A stretch of DNA of 64,000 nt from Cellulophaga sp. HaHa_2_95 (GCF_019278565.1 NZ_CP058988.1:3720001-3784000); one strand, 5' to 3'. Numbered from the stretch's first letter, positions 8,443 to 15,334 are shown. The notes: generated by a model not told the origin, from the sequence alone. Made by a program: numbers and translations.

Positions 8443-9648
8443 ATGGCTCACCAACAACGCCTTAAAACCAAAAAAAACCTCATTTTAAGAGTAAATTACA
8501 TTTCCTCTGCCCTATCATTAGTGTTTGGTTTCATGTGCATTTACTTCCTAAAGATTACAGAAGTAATTCCGTACGTGTTTTTTTTATTTTCAATTCTGAA
8601 CTTAGCAAATACTTTTGCCTATAACAAACATCAAAACTTATCCTTGATGTACAATGTTACATCATTGGCAACTTTATTGAGCTGTATTATAATCACCCTA
8701 TTTAGCGGCGGTATTAACAGCGCGTTTATTTTTGTACTGGGCTTAGTAGTTTTTGCAGGCTATGTAACTACAAAACGTTATGGTGAAGTTTACCTATATT
8801 GTGCGTTTATAATTGTTACCTTAATCTATTTCCAATCTATCTTAAATCTTCCTTATGTTAGGAATGTAGTTCCTGAAGATTCAAAAGATCTTTTTAATTT
8901 TATTAGTATTCTCTTCTCCTTATATATACTAGGAGGGGTATTTGGAAAGATATTAGTAAAGACACATTACAACTTATACCGATCTAAACTCGAAGTTGAG
9001 CAAAAAGTGCGCGAAAAAGAAACACTTATAAAAGAAGTACATCATCGGGTAAAAAACAACTTACAAACCGTATCCAGTCTTCTAAGCTTACAAGCTAGAA
9101 ACATGAAAGACGAGGAGATGAAAAAAATGATTAAGAGTAGCCAGAATAGAGTAAACTCCATGGCTATGGTTCATGAAATGCTCTACATGCGTGAAGATTT
9201 ATCAAAAATTGAATACAAGTCTTACGTAGAAGAATTAAGTGATTATCTCGTACGCTCTATAAAGGGTACTGATAATAGAATAAAAGTAGCTATTGACATT
9301 ATTGATATAAACCTCGGAATAGATACAGCAATACCCTTAGGGCTGCTTATTAATGAAGCAATTACCAACTCCTTAAAGTATGGTATCAAAGATAATGGCG
9401 AAGGAGAAATCAGTATCGCTCTTAAGAAAAGTCAAGATGAAAAAGATTATGTTTTAAATATTGGCGATAATGGTGATGGCTATGAGGAGAGTATCACGCC
9501 ACAAACTACTACATCACTTGGATTAAAACTTATTTACAACCTTACCAGACAACTTCAAGGTTCTATATTAAAAGATTGTACTAAAAAAGGAACCAACTAT
9601 ATTATCACATTCAAGGAAATTGGTCAAAACTTCCAACCAATTGGATAA
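8443..9648 (+). CDS. Membrane sensor histidine kinase, HisKA_2 type
   Basis: A 401-residue kinase. Residues 15-185 hold about six hydrophobic segments and no extracytoplasmic domain of note, so it probably senses the membrane or a small ligand. The phosphoacceptor region is HisKA_2-like: KEVHHRVKNNLQTVSSLLSLQ (about 197-217). The HATPase_c domain has the N box INEAITNSLKYG (about 302), a GDNGDGYEE G1 box (about 343) and a late SLGLKLIYNL G2 motif. No response regulator is adjacent, so it is an orphan by context. It converges on the small secreted protein cluster, 12 nt from the first gene there. HisKA_2 kinases often work with LytTR or other response regulators; the partner here is unknown. 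Confidence 0.92.
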   Translation: MAHQQRLKTKKNLILRVNYISSALSLVFGFMCIYFLKITEVIPYVFFLFSILNLANTFAYNKHQNLSLMYNVTSLATLLSCIIITLFSGGINSAFIFVLGLVVFAGYVTTKRYGEVYLYCAFIIVTLIYFQSILNLPYVRNVVPEDSKDLFNFISILFSLYILGGVFGKILVKTHYNLYRSKLEVEQKVREKETLIKEVHHRVKNNLQTVSSLLSLQARNMKDEEMKKMIKSSQNRVNSMAMVHEMLYMREDLSKIEYKSYVEELSDYLVRSIKGTDNRIKVAIDIIDINLGIDTAIPLGLLINEAITNSLKYGIKDNGEGEISIALKKSQDEKDYVLNIGDNGDGYEESITPQTTTSLGLKLIYNLTRQLQGSILKDCTKKGTNYIITFKEIGQNFQPIG

Positions 9649-9660
9649 GTCATTTACTTT

Positions 9661-9780
9661 CTAACGCTTATTTACCTTCACTTTTACAGGCTTTAACATT
9701 TTAGCCGTATTTTTCGTAGCTGCCACTACAGCAACAACAATAGACAAAGAAAATACTAATACTACTGTAGATATCATCAT
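9661..9780 (-). CDS. 39-residue companion membrane micro-protein 1
   Basis: ATG ORF beginning MMISTVVLVFSLSIVVAVVA. A single hydrophobic helix (3-21) is followed by a basic tail (KMLKPVKVKVNKR). Its ATG comes 2 nt after the TAA of the small secreted protein gene upstream, in the arrangement TAATTATG. The same spacing occurs at the second copy of the family, so translational coupling is likely. The two companions share topology and position but little sequence beyond the start. No known family; coding is inferred from architecture and conserved placement. Confidence 0.55.
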   Translation of the reverse strand: MMISTVVLVFSLSIVVAVVAATKNTAKMLKPVKVKVNKR

Positions 9781-9782
9781 AA

Positions 9783-10013
9783 TTATGCTAATTTAGATTT
9801 GTGTGCTTTTGTATAAAAAGACAATTCTTTTTTTACTTTATAATTTCTATCCATGTACAAACGAGCAATTTTCGCTTCATTACTATTTAAGGTAGTTTCT
9901 ACTGTTGGCGTCACTAAAACAACATTTGCTGTTTGTGTTGCTACTTTTGCTTCTTGTGCTTGAGCAAATAGACCGATAAAAAGAACAAATAAAATAGTTA
10001 AAATAGATTTCAT
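9783..10013 (-). CDS. Small secreted protein, family copy 1
   Basis: 76 residues, with a signal peptide MKSILTILFVLFIGLFAQAQ and a mature part of about 56 residues. The mature part ends in the conserved block SNEAKIARLYMDRNYKVKKE, then SFYTKAHKSKLA. It is the shortest of four paralogues, lacking a VEVK segment just after the signal. The start is the Met opening the signal peptide; an in-frame Met 15 codons upstream falls in the promoter and is rejected. The basic KxKK and KxKLA tail recalls small secreted proteins common in Flavobacteriaceae, whose function is not known. Followed by a 39-residue membrane micro-protein. Confidence 0.75.
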   Translation of the reverse strand: MKSILTILFVLFIGLFAQAQEAKVATQTANVVLVTPTVETTLNSNEAKIARLYMDRNYKVKKELSFYTKAHKSKLA

Positions 10014-10031
10014 GACTTGGGTATTACACTG

Positions 10032-10094
10032 TAAAGATACTACCAACGTCAAGTGCATTTCGTCGATTTTCGCCCAATACCATGTATCTATCGG
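10032..10094 (-). promoter_or_regulatory. Family promoter and operator, copy 1
   Basis: Read on the minus strand: a 38-nt element at 10057-10094 (CCGATAGATA, 11 nt, CGAAAATCGACGAAAT), then 17 nt, then TATCTTTA (10032-10039) as the -7 element, 18 nt before the ATG. The element is a direct repeat CGATAG/CGAAAA spaced 21 bp, two helical turns. There is no TTG at -33, so activation by a bound regulator is inferred. All four family copies have identical spacing. Confidence 0.65.
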
Positions 10095-10398
10095 TGACTG
10101 TAAATTATCTAGATGTAAAGAACTTTTTGTCCGTTAACGGTAATTCAACTAAAAATAACTCATCGTACTAATAGGTACTTTATCGGAATTACTAACGTCC
10201 CCTGTAGCACTAATCTAATTAATAAAAGGCTAAAAAATAGTTTGTTCATTTAACCCTTTATAATGAGAACCTCAACTAAGAGTCTCATATTTTCAACATG
10301 AGGAAATATATAACTGTTAGATTAAAATTAAAATAGCCATGCTATAAGAAGTAAATTAGATTGATTTCAGCATAACGGATACAAACGTGATCTTAAAC
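10095..10398. other. Intergenic stretch upstream of copy 1
   Basis: Part of a 458-base gap (10014-10471). It holds a perfect palindrome CCGTTAACGG at 10131-10140, which recurs at the same distance (118 nt) before copy 4. Beyond about 10150 I see no ORF, RNA gene or repeat that I can support; base composition is AT-rich like the surroundings. Confidence 0.5.
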
Positions 10399-10422
10399 AA
10401 AAAATTCCCTTATCAGGAATTC
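10399..10422 (-). terminator. Terminator downstream of copy 2 unit
   Basis: On the minus strand AATTCC, a 7-nt loop and GGAATT are followed by a T-run: a short 6-bp hairpin about 50 nt after the stop of companion micro-protein 2. The stem is weak, so the call is moderate. A neighbouring AGAAC-AAAA-GTTCT hairpin may add to it. Confidence 0.45.
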
Positions 10423-10471
10423 TCAGAACAAAAGTTCTTATAAAATTTAATTTTCGAATATATGGGCGGTA

Positions 10472-10582
10472 CTATTTTTTCCTCCCAAGAAGCATTTGCT
10501 TCATTCTTGAAGCCGTCACTATATTCATTCTAATAATATTAAAGAACGTAAATGCTATTACCACTACTAATGATACTTCCAT
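10472..10582 (-). CDS. 36-residue companion membrane micro-protein 2
   Basis: ATG ORF starting MEVSLVVVIAFTFFNIIRMN: one hydrophobic segment then a basic tail ending MLLGRKK. Its ATG is 2 nt after the TAA of family copy 2, the same TAATTATG junction as at copy 1. Length and topology match companion 1 although residues differ. This repeated arrangement is the main reason to consider both real. Function unknown. Confidence 0.55.
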   Translation of the reverse strand: MEVSLVVVIAFTFFNIIRMNIVTASRMKQMLLGRKK

Positions 10583-10584
10583 AA

Positions 10585-10827
10585 TTATGCTAATTTAGTT
10601 TTATTAGCTTTCGTGTAGAAAGACAATGCTTTTTTTACTTTATAATTTCTATCCATATATAAACGAGCAATTTTCGTTTCATTACTATTTAAAGTAGTTT
10701 CTATACTTGGCGTTACTAAAACAACATTTTCTGTTTGTGCAGTAACCTTCACTTCTACTTTAGCATCTTGTGCTTGAGCAAATAGACCGATAAAAAGAAC
10801 AAATAAAATAGTTAAGATAGTTTTCAT
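10585..10827 (-). CDS. Small secreted protein, family copy 2
   Basis: 80 residues: signal peptide MKTILTILFVLFIGLFAQAQ, then DAKVEVKVTAQTENVVLVTPS and the family block LNSNETKIARLYMDRNYKVKK. The tail SFYTKANKTKLA differs from the SFYTKAHKSKLA of the other copies. A longer reading frame upstream (to 10977) runs through the promoter and operator and is rejected. It is the first member of the 662-bp tandem repeat. The companion micro-protein follows after 2 nt. Confidence 0.75.
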   Translation of the reverse strand: MKTILTILFVLFIGLFAQAQDAKVEVKVTAQTENVVLVTPSIETTLNSNETKIARLYMDRNYKVKKALSFYTKANKTKLA

Positions 10828-10845
10828 GACTTTTGTTTTACACTG

Positions 10846-10908
10846 TAAAGATACTACCAAGCCAAAGCGTATTTCGTCGGTTATCGCTCGATATCCTTTA
10901 TCTATCGA
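10846..10908 (-). promoter_or_regulatory. Family promoter and operator, copy 2
   Basis: The same layout as at copy 1: -7 element TATCTTTA at 10846-10853, and a 38-nt element at 10871-10908 with CGATAG and CGATAA spaced 21 bp, followed by CGACGAAAT. It also forms an inverted pair TTCGTCG/CGACGAA (seen only at copies 2 and 3). Element to ATG distance is 44 nt, as in every copy. Confidence 0.65.
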
Positions 10909-11246
10909 CGAATGGATCATATCGTTATGTAAACAAAATTCGAAGAGATATGCAGCATAAAACGAGACTTCTATCATCGTATTTATTGGTATTTAAACGA
11001 TGCTTTACAACTCAATTAATAGCCGACTGGTAATGGAGAATCAGGCTACCTAGCTATTGTATCACATTCCAATACGATATACGCATAGTAGCGTCGAAAA
11101 AATTACATAAGAGTTATGCCTAATAGAATATTACGTTGAAGTGAAGTAGAAAGATAAAATTGTGTAAAGCTGAAGAGCGTATAAAAAAGCTGGTAAGTAA
11201 ATGAAGGATAGTTATAAAAAAGTCGGTATGAATAAAGAAACTATAA
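10909..11246. other. Spacer of repeat unit 1
   Basis: Part of a 419-base interval without a large gene. It is repeated at 11571-11908. The end nearest copy 3 contains the remnant of a companion micro-protein gene (11212-11244). Otherwise I see no ORF with a supported start and no recognisable RNA; overlapping frames on the plus strand are operator shadows. Confidence 0.6.
11212..11244 (-). pseudogene. Decayed companion micro-protein start after copy 3
   Basis: At the position where copies 1 and 2 have TAATTATG, copy 3 has TAATTATA: the ATG is changed to ATA, and the frame (IVSLFIPTFL) stops after ten codons. The VSL start recalls micro-protein 2 (MEVSL). This looks like a lost companion gene, although it could also be sequence that never encoded one. 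Confidence 0.45.
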
Positions 11247-11489
11247 TTATGCTAATTTAGATTTGTGTGCTTTTGTATAAAAAGACAATTCCTTTTTTAC
11301 TTTATAATTTCTATCCATGTATAAACGAGCAACTTTTGTTTCATTACTATTTAAAGTAGTTTCTATACTTGGCGTTGCTAAAACAACATTTTCTGTTTGT
11401 ACAGCAACCTTCACTTCTACTTTAGCATCTTGCGCTTGAGCAAATAGACCGATAAAAAGAACAAATAAAATAGTTAAGATAGTTTTCAT
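11247..11489 (-). CDS. Small secreted protein, family copy 3
   Basis: 80 residues with the signal peptide MKTILTILFVLFIGLFAQAQ, DAKVEVKVAVQTENVVLATPS, and the shared block SNETKVARLYMDRNYKVKKE then SFYTKAHKSKLA. It is very close to copy 4 in its coding part and to copy 2 in its upstream region. The start is the signal-peptide Met; an upstream extension to 11639 crosses the operator. No intact companion gene follows. Function unknown. Confidence 0.75.
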   Translation of the reverse strand: MKTILTILFVLFIGLFAQAQDAKVEVKVAVQTENVVLATPSIETTLNSNETKVARLYMDRNYKVKKELSFYTKAHKSKLA

Positions 11490-11507
11490 GACTTTTGTTT
11501 TACACTG

Positions 11508-11570
11508 TAAAGATACTACCAAGCCAAAGCGTATTTCGTCGGTTATCGCTCGATATCGTTTATCTATCGA
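11508..11570 (-). promoter_or_regulatory. Family promoter and operator, copy 3
   Basis: TATCTTTA at 11508-11515 and the 38-nt direct-repeat element at 11533-11570, with CGATAG/CGATAA 21 bp apart. Nearly identical to the copy 2 element and at the same distance (44 nt) from the ATG. Confidence 0.65.
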
Positions 11571-11908
11571 CGAATGGATCATAACGTTATGTAAACAAAA
11601 TCTGAAGAGATAGGCAGCATAAAAAGAGACTTCTATCATCGTATTTATTGGTATTTAGACGATGCTTTGAAACCCAATTAATAGCCGACCAGTAACGGAG
11701 AATCAGGTTACCTAGCTATGTTATCGCATTCCAATACGATATACGCATAGCAGCGTCGAAAAAATTACATAAGAGTTACGCCTAATAGAATATTACGTTG
11801 AAGTGAAGTAGAAAGATAAAATTGTGTAAAGCTGAAGAGCGTATAAAAAAGCTGGTAAGTTAATGAAGGATAGTTATAAAAAAGTCGGTATGAATAAAGA
11901 AACTATAA
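11571..11908. other. Spacer of repeat unit 2
   Basis: Second copy of the unit 1 spacer, within a 419-base interval (11490-11908) lacking a large gene. The last 140 nt are almost unchanged from the first copy. It ends with the same decayed companion sequence (11874-11906). No other feature supported. Confidence 0.6.
11874..11906 (-). pseudogene. Decayed companion micro-protein start after copy 4
   Basis: Same TAATTATA junction and ten-codon frame as after copy 3, as expected if the decay preceded the 662-bp duplication. Confidence 0.45.
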
Positions 11909-12151
11909 TTATGCTAATTTAGATTTGTGTGCTTTTGTATAAAAAGACAATTCCTTTTTTACTTTATAATTTCTATCCATGTATAAACGAGCAACTTTTG
12001 TTTCATTACTATTTAAAGTAGTTTCTATACTTGGCGTCACTAAAACTACATTTTCTATTTGCGCAGCAACCTTCACTTCTACTTTAGCATCTTGTGCTTG
12101 AGCAAATAGACCGATAAAAAGAACAAATAAAATAGTTAAGATAGTTTTCAT
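11909..12151 (-). CDS. Small secreted protein, family copy 4
   Basis: 80 residues: signal peptide MKTILTILFVLFIGLFAQAQ, DAKVEVKVAAQIENVVLVTPS, and the family block ending SFYTKAHKSKLA. The coding part belongs with copy 3, but the promoter region (CATGACTTGGG junction and operator variant CGAGAATCGACG) is closest to copy 1, so the gene is a mosaic. It is the outermost gene of the cluster, 178 nt from the M23 gene. Confidence 0.75.
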   Translation of the reverse strand: MKTILTILFVLFIGLFAQAQDAKVEVKVAAQIENVVLVTPSIETTLNSNETKVARLYMDRNYKVKKELSFYTKAHKSKLA

Positions 12152-12169
12152 GACTTGGGTTTTACACTG

Positions 12170-12232
12170 TAAAGATACCACCAAGCTAAAGTGTATTTCG
12201 TCGATTCTCGCCCAATACCGTTTATCTATCGG
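12170..12232 (-). promoter_or_regulatory. Family promoter and operator, copy 4
   Basis: TATCTTTA at 12170-12177 and the 38-nt element at 12195-12232 (CCGATAGATA, 11 nt, CGAGAATCGACGAAAT). The palindrome CCGTTAACGG recurs at 12269-12278, 118 nt from the ATG, exactly as at copy 1. Confidence 0.65.
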
Positions 12233-12329
12233 TGAATGTAAACTATCTAGATATAAAGAACCATTTGTCCGTTAACGGTATTTAGACGATAATTCTGTCA
12301 CCGTAATTATTGACTTTTAAACGGTATTC

Positions 12330-13016
12330 CTATGATCCTATTTTTAATAGAAAATTAGGATCTGGACAGTTCTCGCTATAAAACTTCAAATCATTGCCAT
12401 TACATACTCCTGGATAGTCTCCGAAATAGGCTCCTATAGAGTTTATAATTTGAAAATGTAGGTGTGGTGCATAATTTACATTAATATCTGCAGTCCCTAA
12501 ATAACCTATACAAGCTCCTGCTTTCAAAGAAGCCCCAACTTCTAGATGCGTAATAGTCTCTAAAGATAAATGCCCATATAAGGTATAGAAGGTTACTTCA
12601 TTAATGGTATGCTTCAATATAATTGTAGGACCATAATCTCCCACAGTATCATTATTCTTAAAGCTATGAACTATACCGTCTATAGGAACTAGCACTTTAG
12701 TGCCTGCAACACACCAATAATCTATTCCTAAATGAATATTTCTGGCGGTATGTTGTTCTTTAGAAAAGCTAGACTTATCAGCATAAAGATTTCTCTTTTC
12801 TAAATACCCACCAAAAGCTACCTTGGCATCATTCGAAGAAAGGACCGTATCTATATACTGTTGACATTCACTTGGATCTGTAATAGCGATATTATCTAGT
12901 AATTGATTGGTCGTAGATAAATCTAAGGCACAATACTTAGACAAAGGGATACTTTCATCCAGAATAGGAATACTTGTTTTGGAATATTCTATTAATACGT
13001 TCTCTAATTCACTCAT
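12330..13016 (-). CDS. M23 family peptidase-like protein without signal peptide
   Basis: A 228-residue protein with a C-terminal LytM/M23 metallopeptidase domain. Zinc ligands are present: H95 and D99 in HLGIDYW and H187 in PHLHFQ, with H149 in YGHL. M23 enzymes cut peptidoglycan cross-links. However, the N-terminus (MSELENVLIEYSKTSIPILD) is hydrophilic and no signal peptide or membrane helix is visible, so export is unexplained. A cytoplasmic or non-peptidoglycan role is possible. Single gene, transcribed in the same direction as the secreted protein cluster but not evidently part of it. Confidence 0.85.
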   Translation of the reverse strand: MSELENVLIEYSKTSIPILDESIPLSKYCALDLSTTNQLLDNIAITDPSECQQYIDTVLSSNDAKVAFGGYLEKRNLYADKSSFSKEQHTARNIHLGIDYWCVAGTKVLVPIDGIVHSFKNNDTVGDYGPTIILKHTINEVTFYTLYGHLSLETITHLEVGASLKAGACIGYLGTADINVNYAPHLHFQIINSIGAYFGDYPGVCNGNDLKFYSENCPDPNFLLKIGS

Positions 13017-13140
13017 ATTGTTAGCAGCAAAAAACCTATTTTAATCCAAGAAGTATGAATTTAATAATTAATTAACAACTTGCACAAGAGGTTATACGTA
13101 AGTAAATTTAAAGGTATCCCACTAATAATAAAAAAACAAT

Positions 13141-13806
13141 ATGAACTATTTGAAAATTACTTTTATTGGACTCTTAGCGCTAGCCACCACCAGCTGTCAA
13201 TCTAAGACAAGAGAAACTAAAAATACTCCTATAACTACTGAGGCTTCCGCTCAAGATTTGTCTTCGTATGAAACTGCCTATTTTGCCAGTGGCTGTTTCT
13301 GGTGTGTAGAAGCTATTTTTGAAAGTGTAAAAGGTGTTAAAGAAGTTATCTCTGGTTATTCTGGAGGAAAAGAAAAAAATCCAACTTATGAGGCTGTTGG
13401 TTATGGTAGAACTACACATGCAGAAGCCGTTAAAGTTTATTACAATCCTGAAGAAGTAAGTTTTGAAACCTTAGTAAAGGTATATTTTGGCTCTCATGAC
13501 CCAACAACTGTAGATGGCCAGCGTCCTGATATGGGAAAACAATATAGATCTATTGCCTTTTATAAAGATGATCGTGAGAAAAAAATTATTGAAGCTTATA
13601 TGGCTAAATTAAAAAATGATAAGGTCTATAACAAGCCATTAGCTACAGAGGTTACCAAATTTGAAATCTTTTGGGATGCAGAAGATTATCATCAAGATTA
13701 TGAAAAAAAACACCCTGACAATTCTTACATAAGAGGTGTATCAGTGCCAAGATTAAAGAAATTTCAAAGTAAATTCCCAGAGTTAATAAAGAAAAATTCT
13801 CATTAA
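13141..13806 (+). CDS. msrA: Peptide-methionine (S)-S-oxide reductase, lipoprotein form
   Basis: 221 residues. MsrA reduces methionine-S-sulfoxide in oxidised proteins. The catalytic motif GCFWCVE has its nucleophile at C52, followed by the GYSGG motif and the YHQDYEKKHP segment near the C-terminus. A lipoprotein signal (LLALATTSC, lipobox Cys19) shows that this version is anchored in the envelope, repairing periplasmic proteins. No C-terminal resolving Cys is present; C55 in the motif may serve. It converges with the DUF4097-like gene, 1 nt apart, with no obvious terminator between. Confidence 0.95.
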   Translation: MNYLKITFIGLLALATTSCQSKTRETKNTPITTEASAQDLSSYETAYFASGCFWCVEAIFESVKGVKEVISGYSGGKEKNPTYEAVGYGRTTHAEAVKVYYNPEEVSFETLVKVYFGSHDPTTVDGQRPDMGKQYRSIAFYKDDREKKIIEAYMAKLKNDKVYNKPLATEVTKFEIFWDAEDYHQDYEKKHPDNSYIRGVSVPRLKKFQSKFPELIKKNSH

Positions 13807-13807
13807 A

Positions 13808-15334
13808 CTATTCTAAAACTACGGTACTATACTTAGCATTGATTCTTAGGTTTTTAGTCGTGTTTTTCGAAATATGATAGCCTCTACTCAAGGTTGTCCT
13901 ATCATTTTTGGTTTTCACTAAATGTAGTATACTAGGTGCTATTAATTTAGAATTCTCCCCATTTACAGTAATTGTAAATGGGGATATTGGTAGTTCACAA
14001 CGAAGCGTTCCGTTTTGCACAGAAACATCTATAGCTGAGAAATCTTTATTTATTTCATGAATAGCTAAAGACCCAAAATTATTTTCCGCAAAAATATTCT
14101 GCAACAAATGCCCTATAATAACTTCTGATGATATTGCACTTAGAGTAATATTCTTAGCGGTATTTATAGACACCTTATCAGAATAACTCACTTTTAGCTT
14201 GCCATAATTCCAATTTTGAATATTGATTGGCGAATATGAAGCATCAATTTGTGTTTGAGCACCATCAATACTATTTGCGTATAAACCGGCATAGGCAAAA
14301 GTTCCTTGAATATTTTTAGTATTTTCTGCAAGCTTAACTTCGCCATGACGTACATTTAATTTAAGTGTTACTGACTTAGGCATTTTTATTTTAATGTACT
14401 TTTTTACTTTTATTTTAGAATTACTACCCTGTGCATTAGATGACTGGTAGTATACATTAGGCATCGTGAAGTAGCTAAATGATGCCGAATCATTAAGAAT
14501 AGTATCTATTCTTCTACCTGTAAATTGGTGCTTTTTATGTTGCGATTTGTCTTTCAACGCTTCAAGCAGCGCTCCTCTCCTCTCTTCATACTCTGCCTTA
14601 CGCTCCTCTAAGAGTTCCTTCCTTTCTTCCAATTCACCAAAACGTTCCGCACGTGCAGCGGTCAATCTTGCCCTGCGCTCTTCATAAGCACTTTCTCTAG
14701 CACTCATCATTTCCTGTTTTATTTTTTCTGCCTTATGCTGTTCGGATTCTACCTTTTTTTCCAATTCTTTAAAGGCTTTCCTATCTTTTTCAGAAAAGCC
14801 CTCATCAAGCTCTTTTTGCCACTTTTTCATATAAGCATCTCCCTCTTTTTTAAAGGCTTCAAAATCAAATTCTGGAACATTTATTCTAGGAATTTCAGGA
14901 AATTCAAGAGAATCTAGCATAAATGTCAGTTCTTCTATTTCTGGCAATTCTTCTATTTCCGGTAATTCGAATTCATTAAAATCCCATGAACTTTTAAATC
15001 CGCCTGGAGCATGAAGCGTCGTCCAAGAATTCTGCGCTCCCGAAGCAATGTTTATTTGACGACTATTCCCCGTAATATTTAATTCATTTTGCTTGAAATA
15101 CTTTTCCATATCTTTTGGAGAAGCCCCTTCTATAGCGATTACTACTTCAATTTCTACTTGGTCTTTGTTCCATGTTTCAAACTCAATATCCGTATGTGAT
15201 GTATTGAGATTTATAATGGCATCCTTATTTACATTATAATTTTCAATATACGTTTTAGTTTGCTTTTGTGCCGCTGCAGAAGCCACGGCAAAGAGAAACA
15301 CTACTAGTAATTTATATGCTGATTGCTGTTTCAT
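13808..15334 (-). CDS. DUF4097-like secreted protein with charged coiled coil
   Basis: 508 residues with a signal peptide (VASAAAQ). After an N-terminal beta-rich part (about 23-100) comes LPEIEELPEIEEL, a tandem hexapeptide, then a highly charged Arg/Glu/Lys coiled coil (about 165-275). The C-terminal 220 residues are beta-rich and resemble the adhesin-like DUF4097 repeats (KVSYSDKVSINT, then GSLAIHEINKDF) found after ECF sigma/anti-sigma pairs in Bacteroidota. Its start overlaps the end of the anti-sigma gene by 23 nt, so it is a co-translated regulon member. Probably a cell-surface or periplasmic protein; function unknown. Confidence 0.75.
   Translation of the reverse strand: MKQQSAYKLLVVFLFAVASAAAQKQTKTYIENYNVNKDAIINLNTSHTDIEFETWNKDQVEIEVVIAIEGASPKDMEKYFKQNELNITGNSRQINIASGAQNSWTTLHAPGGFKSSWDFNEFELPEIEELPEIEELTFMLDSLEFPEIPRINVPEFDFEAFKKEGDAYMKKWQKELDEGFSEKDRKAFKELEKKVESEQHKAEKIKQEMMSARESAYEERRARLTAARAERFGELEERKELLEERKAEYEERRGALLEALKDKSQHKKHQFTGRRIDTILNDSASFSYFTMPNVYYQSSNAQGSNSKIKVKKYIKIKMPKSVTLKLNVRHGEVKLAENTKNIQGTFAYAGLYANSIDGAQTQIDASYSPINIQNWNYGKLKVSYSDKVSINTAKNITLSAISSEVIIGHLLQNIFAENNFGSLAIHEINKDFSAIDVSVQNGTLRCELPISPFTITVNGENSKLIAPSILHLVKTKNDRTTLSRGYHISKNTTKNLRINAKYSTVVLE

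Larger units (their letters stand above)
10585..12151. repeat. Tandem repeat, exact 662-bp period, three units
   Basis: The gene ends at 10585, 11247 and 11909 are exactly 662 bp apart, as are the starts at 10827, 11489 and 12151. Units 1 and 2 are complete: gene, promoter/operator and a spacer of about 340 nt (10909-11246 and 11571-11908) that is nearly identical, with substitutions concentrated in the first 150 nt. Unit 3 keeps only the gene; its upstream region instead resembles copy 1. A local duplication, followed by limited divergence or gene conversion, is inferred. Confidence 0.9.

Noticed and set aside
10585..10977. A 130-residue version of secreted protein copy 2 (and similarly at 11247-11639) starting far upstream
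   Set aside because: The extra 50 residues run through the conserved operator and promoter, lack any export signal of their own, and would bury the clear signal peptide. The same frame is shorter in copies 1 and 4.
10833..11033. Plus-strand ORF across the operator of copy 2
   Set aside because: It arises from the conserved non-coding operator and is not maintained in the repeat at 11495-11695.
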